DNA of 5,940 nt from CAZGSG01 sp964528095. GTDB taxonomy: Bacteria > Bacteroidota > Bacteroidia > Chitinophagales > Chitinophagaceae. Shown here piece after piece: positions 1 through 5,940 of the stretch. The stretch is from positions 1 through 5,940 of the forward strand of contig CAZGSG010000360.1 of the NCBI GenBank assembly GCA_964528095.1, written 5' to 3'. The notes below the pieces were generated by a model, which saw only the letters and a program-made list of their open reading frames with translations, was not told the DNA's origin and made no database searches. A program made the translations under genes and the position numbers. How positions within the stretch are numbered: the first letter of the stretch is position 1; the number at the start of each line of letters is the position of its first letter.

Positions 1-254
1 AACTTAAGTTATATTAATGGGAACAGAACGGCTATTCTAAAATACTCTGTGTGAAACCCGTTACTGCATTAGTAATCCAGCGATAAGAAGATAACTCTTC
101 AAAGAACCGGGTAGTATAATTGATATGCCTAAACCTATCATCATAAATTATACATATATCATATAGGTGCGAATATGCGAAATGATTAATTATATTCGTC
201 AACGAAATAGTCAGCTCGCTATTTATACACCTTGTTGTTGACAATATATAATAC

Positions 255-1445
255 ATGAAATACACACTACTACCCTGTATCCTTTTGTCATATACCTGCC
301 TGTTTGCGCAAACAAAAAGCATAAAGAAACTTGATGGCAGCACTATCTCAACTACCGAGATTGACAAAACCGTCACAAAACTGATGAACATCGCCAATGT
401 GCAGGGTTTGAACCTCGCCATATTGAACAATAACAAACCGGTGTTCATCAAATCGTATGGCTTCAAAAACAAACCTCAAAACACTTTATTGGACACGGCC
501 ACAATTGTATACGGGGCCTCATTCAGTAAAGCTGTATTCGGATACCTGGTGATGAAGCTTGTAGAGGAAAAACTGATCGATTTAGACAGACCTTTGTATA
601 AATACCTGAAAAAACCGCTCCCGGAATATGATTATTTTGCTGATTTAAAAGACGACGACAGGTGGAAACTGATAACCGCAAGAATGTGTTTAAGTCATAC
701 AACGGGGTTGCCAAACGTAAGATGGTTTAACCCAACAATGCAAGAACCTCCGTTTGACTCTCTTGGGGTTATAAAAATTTATTTTACCCCGGGAACAAAA
801 TATGCCTATTCGGGCGAAGGATATAAGCTCTTACAATTGGCGATTGAAGAAATTACGCAGAAAAATATTGATGCACTCGCGGAGGAGAGAATCTTCCGTC
901 CGCTGAAAATGACAAGAACAGGTTATATATGGCATAATTCTTTTGGTGATGACAATGTTGCTGTAGGGCATATGGACAATGGCGATATAGATCTTAAAAG
1001 AAAGCGGACCGAGCCTGTTTCCGGTGGCTCTATTGTAACCACTATTGCCGACTATTCAAGATTCATAGAAAATGTGATGCGGCAAAAAGGAATCAGCAGG
1101 AAAAGCTATAAAGAAATGTTGTCGCCGCAAATCGCCATCCATTCAAAAACGCAGTTCCCTCCTATAACAGAGGAAACGACTACCGAGAATGATGCAATAC
1201 GTTTATCATACGGGCTTGGCTGGGGCCTGCTGGATTGCCCATATGGGAAAGCGTTTTTTAAAGAAGGGAACGGCGGTCCCTGGAAAAATTACAATATCAA
1301 TTTTATCGACAAAGGCATTTCCATCATTATTATGACAAACAGTGAAAATGGTGAAAAAATTTTCCAGGAGTTGCTGGAAACCCTTGTCGGCGATACCTGC
1401 ATACCCTGGAAATGGCAAGGGTATATTCCGTATAACAACAAATAA
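255..1445 (+). CDS. Exported serine hydrolase, beta-lactamase / class C-like family
   Basis: A 396-residue protein of the serine beta-lactamase-like superfamily, which includes class C beta-lactamases, DD-peptidases and esterases. Residues 1-19 form a Sec signal peptide (Lys2, a hydrophobic core, then LFAQ), so the product is probably periplasmic. The nucleophile motif SxxK is Ser89-Phe-Ser-Lys92, inside GASFSK. The second motif, usually YxN, reads Tyr185-Ser-Gly187 within YAYSGEGY. The third (KTG/HxG) region is probably EGNGG at 337-341, before the usual C-terminal strand that reads IIIMTNSENGE. Length suits the family, and ATG 255 is chosen because it places the signal peptide at the N-terminus. 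No Shine-Dalgarno sequence is visible; the start follows an A/T-rich tract. It appears monocistronic. The substrate cannot be told from sequence: peptidoglycan peptides, D-amino-acid peptides or small esters are all possible, and true beta-lactamase activity is not implied. Confidence 0.93.
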   Translation: MKYTLLPCILLSYTCLFAQTKSIKKLDGSTISTTEIDKTVTKLMNIANVQGLNLAILNNNKPVFIKSYGFKNKPQNTLLDTATIVYGASFSKAVFGYLVMKLVEEKLIDLDRPLYKYLKKPLPEYDYFADLKDDDRWKLITARMCLSHTTGLPNVRWFNPTMQEPPFDSLGVIKIYFTPGTKYAYSGEGYKLLQLAIEEITQKNIDALAEERIFRPLKMTRTGYIWHNSFGDDNVAVGHMDNGDIDLKRKRTEPVSGGSIVTTIADYSRFIENVMRQKGISRKSYKEMLSPQIAIHSKTQFPPITEETTTENDAIRLSYGLGWGLLDCPYGKAFFKEGNGGPWKNYNINFIDKGISIIIMTNSENGEKIFQELLETLVGDTCIPWKWQGYIPYNNK

Positions 1446-1526
1446 GAATCATAAGGCAACGCTGTAGTGCAGCAAAACCCTATCAACAAAAACAACGCGG
1501 CTGATTCAATTTCGCATATTACCAAT

Positions 1527-1559
1527 AATAAGGGCCCGCTATAAGAAGACCCTGTTATT
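1527..1559. terminator. Weak stem-loop between convergent genes, possible bidirectional terminator
   Basis: AATAA plus GGG at 1527-1534 can pair with CCC at 1550-1552 and TTATT at 1555-1559, with a two-base bulge (TG, 1553-1554) and a loop of about 15 bases. It lies between the stop codons of the serine hydrolase and the AhpD-like gene, where a shared terminator would be expected. The stem is short and mostly A-T, with only three G-C pairs, so the call rests largely on position. Confidence 0.25.
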
Positions 1560-1565
1560 TATTGC

Positions 1566-2009
1566 TTAATCAATTTTAACTGGCATTAGTGCAGTCGCAA
1601 TACCAATCCTGTTCCATACATTAATAGTAATGATCGCCATGATCACTTGTGCCAGGTAGCTCTCCTCTAATACTTTTGCCGCCTGCTCGTATGTCTCATC
1701 TTTTACATGATTACTTATTAAAGTAACTTCTTCGGTAAGGGCCAGTATTGCCCGTTCTTCTTCTGAAAAAAATGGAGTATCCCGCCAGGCATTAAGGGCG
1801 TATATACGCTGTTCTGTTTCACCCGCTAAACGCGCGTCTCTTGTGTGCATATCGATACAAAAAGCACAACCGTTTACCTGGGAAGACCTGATTTTAATCA
1901 AATCTTTATGTTTTCTTGTCAGCGATGTACTTTCTATGAATTTCTCCAATCCAAGCACCGCTTTATAACCTGCCGGGGCCAATTTCTCAATGTTAATTCG
2001 TTTTTGCAT
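1566..2009 (-). CDS. AhpD-like carboxymuconolactone decarboxylase family protein
   Basis: A 147-residue protein of the CMD/AhpD superfamily, small all-helical proteins that often act as thiol-dependent peroxidases or disulfide reductases. The diagnostic stretch is NGCAFCIDMHTRDAR, giving the CxxCxxxH motif Cys48, Cys51 and His55. In mycobacterial AhpD the corresponding residues are two redox cysteines and a histidine that, with a glutamate 12 residues before the first cysteine, carry proton relay and peroxide reduction. Here that position is Asp36, a conservative change. Length fits the single-domain subfamily. No signal peptide is seen, so the protein should be cytoplasmic. The ATG at 2009 starts the conserved N-terminus and is preceded by an A/T-rich tract without a Shine-Dalgarno sequence. 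No ahpC, sigma factor or regulator gene is adjacent, so the physiological reductant and substrate are unknown. The gene is convergent with the serine hydrolase and divergent from the lipoprotein. Confidence 0.93.
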   Translation of the reverse strand: MQKRINIEKLAPAGYKAVLGLEKFIESTSLTRKHKDLIKIRSSQVNGCAFCIDMHTRDARLAGETEQRIYALNAWRDTPFFSEEERAILALTEEVTLISNHVKDETYEQAAKVLEESYLAQVIMAIITINVWNRIGIATALMPVKID

Positions 2010-2025
2010 CTTTTTAAATTTATAC

Positions 2026-2080
2026 GATTGATTCCTAGCTCAAAATTAGAATAATCCCAATCACGCCGCATGAATCAATT
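2026..2080. repeat. Inverted repeat flanking the AhpD-like promoter
   Basis: ATTGATTC at 2027-2034 and GAATCAAT at 2072-2079 are exact reverse complements, 8 bp per arm and 37 bp apart. The predicted -7 element (2041-2048) lies between them. The spacing is too long for a tight hairpin but would suit two operator half-sites for a dimeric or looping regulator. Both arms are A/T-rich and the match may be chance. Confidence 0.3.
2041..2048 (-). promoter_or_regulatory. Bacteroidota-type -7 promoter element for the AhpD-like gene
   Basis: On the minus strand these bases read TAATTTTG, an exact match to the Bacteroidota -7 consensus TAnnTTTG. It ends 31 bases upstream of the AhpD-like start codon, which would give a leader of roughly 25 nt. 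No TTG lies at the expected 19-21 bp upstream: the nearest are 9 bp and 27 bp away, so the -33 half is missing or poor. Position and direction support the call; an AT-rich intergenic region could give such an octamer by chance. Confidence 0.45.
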
Positions 2081-2091
2081 AGAAAATAAAG

Positions 2092-2102
2092 GCTGGTCCA
2101 GC
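2092..2102. repeat. Short perfect palindrome in the divergent intergenic region
   Basis: GCTGG and CCAGC flank a single central T, an 11-bp odd palindrome that is G/C-rich inside an otherwise A/T-rich spacer. It could be a small operator. Five-base arms are expected several times by chance in a window of this size, so the weight rests on its location between divergent genes. Confidence 0.2.
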
Positions 2103-2145
2103 GGAATAACTAAATAAAAATAACGCTTCAGAGCAAGCATGTGTC

Positions 2146-2176
2146 TTGCATATCCAGAAAACATTTTCTATCTATG
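2146..2176 (+). promoter_or_regulatory. Possible Bacteroidota promoter immediately before the lipoprotein gene
   Basis: TTG at 2146-2148 and TATCTATG at 2169-2176 are separated by 20 bp, the spacing expected for Bacteroidota -33 and -7 elements. The -7 octamer has one mismatch to TAnnTTTG. Transcription from it would begin about at the ATG at 2181, giving a leaderless or nearly leaderless message, which is unusual and lowers confidence. Confidence 0.25.
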
Positions 2177-2180
2177 CCAG

Positions 2181-2723
2181 ATGAAATCTTTTTTATCCTT
2201 ACTTATTGCCTGCATACTTCTCTGCTCCTGCGGGTGGCTGGACACCGAACCGACAGTCTATAATACCGAAGGCCTGCTTAAAAACGCTGACTGCCTTACC
2301 TATGAAGAGCTTCCCGATCATGTGAGGGGGATCGCCACTGATGCGCATGTATTCGCGGCAGGAGGTGATCCGCAGGAAACTATCAAAAAAGAACAGGGCT
2401 ATTATGTACAGGTCATACTTGACAACGAGATATTAGCCAAAGCTTCTGTCCAGGATACCAATTGGCGTCCTTTGTTAGACCCTGCAAACAATAGAGCGCT
2501 TTACGCCAAATACACCAGTAAACCCCATTTTTTTGACGCTACGAATAAAGAAATAAAAGGCACCATGAAACACGGGGCTCATGATCTGCTTTTTGTTGCC
2601 CGCAACGGGAGAACCGATACTGTTTACTGGGGACCGGAAAGAAGCCCTGTTGCCCGTGTCGTGATAAGTACCAAAGCTGATAGCAGCGCTCATACTACTT
2701 TTTTTATAAAGCCCCGGCAGTAA
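2181..2723 (+). CDS. Small lipoprotein of unknown function
   Basis: A 180-residue predicted lipoprotein. The start is set at ATG 2181, not the in-frame ATG at 2139, because from here the protein opens with a textbook type II signal peptide: Lys2, a hydrophobic core (FLSLLIACILL) and the lipobox LCSC, with Cys17 as the lipidated residue. The earlier start would put 14 unrelated residues before it. After Cys17 come GWLDTEP; the acidic residues at 21 and 23 loosely recall Bacteroidota surface-export signals but do not match them well, so inner-membrane, outer-membrane or surface location is open. The mature part (about 163 residues) has alternating hydrophobic and polar stretches suggesting beta strands, for example YYVQVILDNEILA and DLLFVARNG, and no catalytic motif I recognise. 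I cannot assign a family. It is transcribed away from the AhpD-like gene and converges on the response regulator, with 13 bp between stop codons, so it is probably its own unit. Confidence 0.85.
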   Translation: MKSFLSLLIACILLCSCGWLDTEPTVYNTEGLLKNADCLTYEELPDHVRGIATDAHVFAAGGDPQETIKKEQGYYVQVILDNEILAKASVQDTNWRPLLDPANNRALYAKYTSKPHFFDATNKEIKGTMKHGAHDLLFVARNGRTDTVYWGPERSPVARVVISTKADSSAHTTFFIKPRQ

Positions 2724-2736
2724 CAGGTATTCATCA

Positions 2737-3507
2737 TCATATATTGATCTCCGTCATTTTTTTCAGCAGCTCTTCTTTACGGCGGCGCGCTACTTCTATC
2801 TCTGTACCATCACTCATCCATACCTGTCCCCCTTCTCCCCTTACATATTTTTTTATATGCAGAAGGTTGACGACTGAGCTCTGGTGCGTGCGGAAAAAAT
2901 TATGCCCTGCCAGCAGGTCCTCGTATTCTTTTAAGTTCTTACTCACCACCACGGGCTTTTGTCCCTGGATATAAAATTTACAATATCCTGTCAGTGATTC
3001 TATCCAGATAATATCTTTTAGTTCCGCAAACAATAATCCCTCGCTGGTAGAGATCGCCAGCTTTTGTAATGTTTTTTGCCGGGGCTGTTGCAATTGTTGC
3101 AAGGCCTGTTGAAATAAAAGCAGCTGATCTGTCTTCAACCTGTTTTTTTGTTTTACTGCTTTTTCCACTGCTTCTTTCAGATCGGTAGGGTCAACAGGTT
3201 TGAGTATATAATCAATTGCGCTAAGCTTTAATGCCTGTATGGCAAAGCCCTGGTGTGCTGTTACAAAGATCACCTGTATATTATCCCGGTTGATCTCCTG
3301 CATCAGTTCAATACCCGTCATGCCCGGCATCTGGATATCCAGGAAAAGCAATTCAGGATTAAGCTGGTTGATCTTTTCCAGTCCCTCGGCAGCGTTGCCC
3401 GCCTCACCGATAATCTCTACCGGCAGGTTTAATTGCTGCGTCATATTCCTGATCGCATTGCGGGCATTTGTTTCGTCGTCTATGATAAGCGTTTTGATCG
3501 GCTGCAT
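2737..3507 (-). CDS. LytTR-family response regulator
   Basis: A 256-residue two-component response regulator. The receiver domain spans about residues 4-122: acidic pocket Asp10-Asp11, phosphoacceptor Asp57 in LLFLDIQMPGMTG, Thr83 in VTAHQ and Lys103 in YILKPVD, all key residues intact. A glutamine-rich linker (about 127-148) joins it to a LytTR DNA-binding domain (about 148-250) with the typical FFRTHQSSVVN segment at 204-214 and the basic VARRRKEELLKK end. LytTR domains bind direct repeats upstream of target promoters through a beta-fold, unlike helix-turn-helix regulators. The ATG lies 6 bp after the stop codon of the upstream sensor kinase, so the two are translated from one message and the kinase is the obvious phosphodonor. 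No Shine-Dalgarno sequence precedes the start. Target genes cannot be deduced here. Confidence 0.97.
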   Translation of the reverse strand: MQPIKTLIIDDETNARNAIRNMTQQLNLPVEIIGEAGNAAEGLEKINQLNPELLFLDIQMPGMTGIELMQEINRDNIQVIFVTAHQGFAIQALKLSAIDYILKPVDPTDLKEAVEKAVKQKNRLKTDQLLLFQQALQQLQQPRQKTLQKLAISTSEGLLFAELKDIIWIESLTGYCKFYIQGQKPVVVSKNLKEYEDLLAGHNFFRTHQSSVVNLLHIKKYVRGEGGQVWMSDGTEIEVARRRKEELLKKMTEINI

Positions 3508-3513
3508 ATTGAT

Positions 3514-5940
3514 TTATTTTAAAGGCAATACCAATTTTACCAGGGTACCTGCTGCCAGGCCATTTTCTTTTTTATCGATGATCTCTATCGATGCTTTGAT
3601 ATGCTGGATCTGTTGCAGGCTTTCCAGCATGCCCGCTGTCAGTTTCTCTCCCTGTGATACATGCCCGGCTTTGGTTTCTCCCTGTGCACGCCCTATACCA
3701 TTATCCTCGATAATGATCACGGCATGACCGTTATCCACGCTACAGCTTATCGCAAGACGTTTATCACCTGCCTTCGGCATCAATCCATGCAGGATCGCAT
3801 TTTCCACGAAAGGCTGCAGCAACATAGGCGGCACTTTGGCATTGAGCAGGTCATCATCTTCTTCCACATCAATGGAGTGGCTAAATTCGTTATTAAACCG
3901 GAATGCTTCTATCTGCACATACATACCAAGTGTTTCCATCACTTCTCCCAACGGCAAGAAGTTATGGCGGGACTGGTCCAGTATCCGGCGGATCAGTTTA
4001 GCGAATTTGGAAAGATAACCCGCCGCATCGATCGTGTTATTACTGAGTATATAATTCTGGATACTGTTGAGACTGTTAAAGATAAAATGCGGGTTCATTT
4101 GTGCCCGCAATGCCTGCATCCGCAACTCACTCATCTGCAATTTTATCTTATCCTGTTTTTTTATGGCAGCTTCCCTTTTCTTTATAAAATAATACAGGCA
4201 AAATACAACCGCGCAGATCACCAGTATACGAAACCACCAGCGCTGCCAGAACGGGGGCCTGATCTCGAAGGCAAAACTCGCCGGCAGTTCATTCCATTCC
4301 CCCTGGTGATTAGCCGTTTTCATCCTGAACCTGTATTTGCCCGGTGGCAGATTGATATAATTTACTTTTCGCTCCGTGCCGGTGTATTTCCAATCCTGGT
4401 CAAAACCCTCGAGCATACAGGCATAATTATTTTGTTGCCCCTGGTTATAGTTGATGCCGGTATAAGTAAACGAGATACTGTTCTGCGTATACGCAAGCGT
4501 CTGCATAATGTCTGTAGCAATCGAACGGCCATTCACCTCAGCAGCAGTGATCACATTTTGCGGTACTGATTTATTCAGCAACAGCTGCTCCGGTCTGAAC
4601 AGGGTGTAGGTTTTCGAGAACCCGAGAAACAGGATGGTCTTTTCCTGATCGGCAAAATTCACACCGATCACTTCATCATCCGGCAAACCATCTGCACGCG
4701 TATAAGAAGAAAATTTTTTCTTTTGTTTATTATAAAAAACAAGTCCGCCCTCTGTGGCGATCCAGGCATTACCCTGCCGGTCATTTATTATTCCGTTAAT
4801 AGATGTGGAAATGATCCCGGTCTGTTTGGTAAATAAGTCAATCGCCCCCGTGGATATATGATACATACCAAAAGCGCCCGCCGCTGAAAGGTACAGGATA
4901 TCGTCTCCATCACTGGCAATAGCGGTAACAGGTCTTACGGCTTTACCATTTTGTTTTATCAATAAAGATGAGAATGTTTGCGTGCGGGGATCATATTTCA
5001 CCAGGGTATCCTGTCTCGCCATCCATATATTTCCTTTACCGTCTTCTGTCTTGGGGCCAGCTCTTAATAACGGAAAAATTCCGCCCCTGTAAACGCTCGT
5101 ATATTTAGTAAAGCTGGATGTCGCCACTGTATAAACAATAATACCATCCGGCATCGTGGTCCAGATATTGCCACTTCTGTCTTTAAATGGGTAAGCTGCT
5201 GCGTCATCAAAAGAAGAATCCTTATTACTGCCCTGTATGGTATTGATCTTTCCCGTATTCCTGTCTACCTGTACAGGACCGTATACAGAAAATAACCACA
5301 ACGCGTTGCCTACCGGCATCACGGATGTACTGACCATCTTTTTACGAAACGGTTCGCCAGTCTGCTGACTAAAAATCGTTTGTATACTGTTACGCAATGT
5401 ATCCAATCCAAAAAGACCGGCACCCATGCCGGCTACCCATAATTTCTGTTCATCATAAATACCATAATTAAAAGAAACAAGTCCCTTACTGTTTTTTATG
5501 GTATTGATCAGGTTAGTGGAGTTTGTAAAAAAATTACCTTTCAGCGAAGACTGCAGCAAACCTTTGGAAGTACCTATCCATAAATTACTTTCATCCTTTA
5601 ATACCGTGGCGCCAAAACCATCCGGCCAGGAAGTGAACCATAACGGGTGATCACTTATAGGCCGCATCGCGTGACGGACAGTATTATAAAGCAGTGGTTC
5701 GCCAAAATAGGAATTGACCAGTATCATCGAATCATCGAGGGGAAAGGCATTAAAGAAACGTTTTTCATTGGTTGAACTGGTTTCCAGCCGATCAATAAAA
5801 CTATAGCCCGTTTTCGTATTATAATAAGACAGGTATTCAGCGCTGCCAGCCAGGTCGCCTTTCGAAAACATACAGACCACCTCATTTCCCAGTAATTGCG
5901 CGCTTCGCAGCGCATACTTGTTTTTTACAAATTCGTTCAG
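3514..5940 (-). CDS. Sensor histidine kinase, propeller/Y_Y_Y plus LytS-type kinase (5' end outside window)
   Basis: The C-terminal 808 residues of a membrane sensor kinase. The reading frame is open to the window edge, so the start, signal peptide and probably some further propeller repeats lie beyond 5940; a GTG at 5880 could be mistaken for a start but coding continues upstream of it. Numbering from the visible end: residues about 20-440 hold two-component-regulator propeller repeats (NLWIGTSKGLL, KLWVAGMGAGLF, NIWTTMPDGIIVY, AWIATEGGLVFY); 487-560 a Y_Y_Y domain (SFTYTGINYN to YRFRMKTANHQGEW); 568-586 one membrane span; 587-615 a charged helical linker. The kinase core is LytS-type (His_kinase family), with His618 in MNPHFIFNSLNSIQ as phosphoacceptor, the N box QPFVENAILHG (Asn714) and the G1 box EDNGIG (Asp746); the later glycine box is poorly conserved. 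There is no receiver or AraC domain, so it is not a hybrid one-protein system. It precedes the LytTR regulator in one operon. The ligand is unknown. Confidence 0.95.
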   Translation of the reverse strand: MNEFVKNKYALRSAQLLGNEVVCMFSKGDLAGSAEYLSYYNTKTGYSFIDRLETSSTNEKRFFNAFPLDDSMILVNSYFGEPLLYNTVRHAMRPISDHPLWFTSWPDGFGATVLKDESNLWIGTSKGLLQSSLKGNFFTNSTNLINTIKNSKGLVSFNYGIYDEQKLWVAGMGAGLFGLDTLRNSIQTIFSQQTGEPFRKKMVSTSVMPVGNALWLFSVYGPVQVDRNTGKINTIQGSNKDSSFDDAAAYPFKDRSGNIWTTMPDGIIVYTVATSSFTKYTSVYRGGIFPLLRAGPKTEDGKGNIWMARQDTLVKYDPRTQTFSSLLIKQNGKAVRPVTAIASDGDDILYLSAAGAFGMYHISTGAIDLFTKQTGIISTSINGIINDRQGNAWIATEGGLVFYNKQKKKFSSYTRADGLPDDEVIGVNFADQEKTILFLGFSKTYTLFRPEQLLLNKSVPQNVITAAEVNGRSIATDIMQTLAYTQNSISFTYTGINYNQGQQNNYACMLEGFDQDWKYTGTERKVNYINLPPGKYRFRMKTANHQGEWNELPASFAFEIRPPFWQRWWFRILVICAVVFCLYYFIKKREAAIKKQDKIKLQMSELRMQALRAQMNPHFIFNSLNSIQNYILSNNTIDAAGYLSKFAKLIRRILDQSRHNFLPLGEVMETLGMYVQIEAFRFNNEFSHSIDVEEDDDLLNAKVPPMLLQPFVENAILHGLMPKAGDKRLAISCSVDNGHAVIIIEDNGIGRAQGETKAGHVSQGEKLTAGMLESLQQIQHIKASIEIIDKKENGLAAGTLVKLVLPLK

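Noticed and set aside
238..252. TTGACA and TATAAT hexamers before the serine hydrolase
   Set aside because: They are only three bases apart and abut the start codon, so they cannot act as a sigma-70 promoter; Bacteroidota use different elements.
32..472. 146-codon minus-strand open frame across the start of the serine hydrolase gene
   Set aside because: Half of it is antisense to a clear coding gene, it has no recognisable domain, and the remainder lies in AT-rich spacer.
1460..1475. Small GCTG-CAGC hairpin after the serine hydrolase gene
   Set aside because: The stem is only four base pairs and no T-run follows, so it is not a credible terminator.
2139..2180. Earlier in-frame ATG giving a 14-residue extension of the lipoprotein
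   Set aside because: It would bury the type II signal peptide behind an unrelated segment; the ATG at 2181 gives a normal 17-residue signal with lipobox cysteine.
2731..2740. TCATCATCAT microrepeat at the regulator stop codon
   Set aside because: Three short trinucleotide units at a gene end are expected by chance and show no structure.
3239..3727. 162-codon plus-strand open frame opposite the regulator and kinase 3' end
   Set aside because: It spans two genes on the other strand, including the receiver domain and the kinase G1 box, and shows no domain of its own.
3661..4569. 302-codon plus-strand open frame opposite the sensor kinase
   Set aside because: It is fully antisense to well-conserved kinase, membrane and Y_Y_Y coding sequence and its translation shows no domain; it is a shadow of the real gene.
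5878..5880. GTG as the start codon of the sensor kinase
   Set aside because: The same frame stays open for 20 more codons to the window edge, and a signal peptide and further propeller repeats are still missing, so the real start is outside.

Overview
The window looks like ordinary chromosomal DNA from a Bacteroidota bacterium, plausibly of the Chitinophagaceae type. The grounds are a moderately AT-rich composition, start codons preceded by A/T-rich tracts instead of Shine-Dalgarno sequences, a TAnnTTTG-type -7 promoter element, a lipoprotein of Bacteroidota style, and a propeller/Y_Y_Y LytS-type histidine kinase paired with a LytTR response regulator. The taxonomic call is inference; no rRNA or marker gene is present.

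Layout from left to right: (1) 1-254 is AT-rich with no gene I can support. (2) 255-1445 (+) is an exported serine hydrolase of the beta-lactamase/penicillin-binding-protein-like family. (3) 1446-1565 is a short convergent intergenic region with a weak stem-loop. (4) 1566-2009 (-) is an AhpD-like carboxymuconolactone-decarboxylase-family protein with a CxxCxxxH redox motif. (5) 2010-2180 is a divergent intergenic region holding a good -7 element for the AhpD-like gene, an inverted repeat around it and a short palindrome. (6) 2181-2723 (+) is a small lipoprotein of unknown function. (7) 2737-3507 (-) is a LytTR response regulator. (8) 3514-5940 (-) is its sensor kinase, whose N-terminus lies beyond the right edge of the window.

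The kinase and regulator form a tight operon (6 bp between them, kinase first) and make a complete signalling pair: outside sensing by a propeller plus Y_Y_Y module, one membrane span, a LytS-type kinase core, then a DNA-binding LytTR regulator. The other three genes are single units in alternating orientations, and nothing in the sequence ties them to the two-component pair. The lipoprotein gene converges on the regulator gene with only 13 bp between stop codons.

I found no mobile element, CRISPR array, RNA gene or clearly novel system. The points most worth a second look are the Glu-to-Asp change in the AhpD-like active site, the departures from the usual motifs in the serine hydrolase, the unassigned lipoprotein and the inverted repeat around the AhpD-like promoter.
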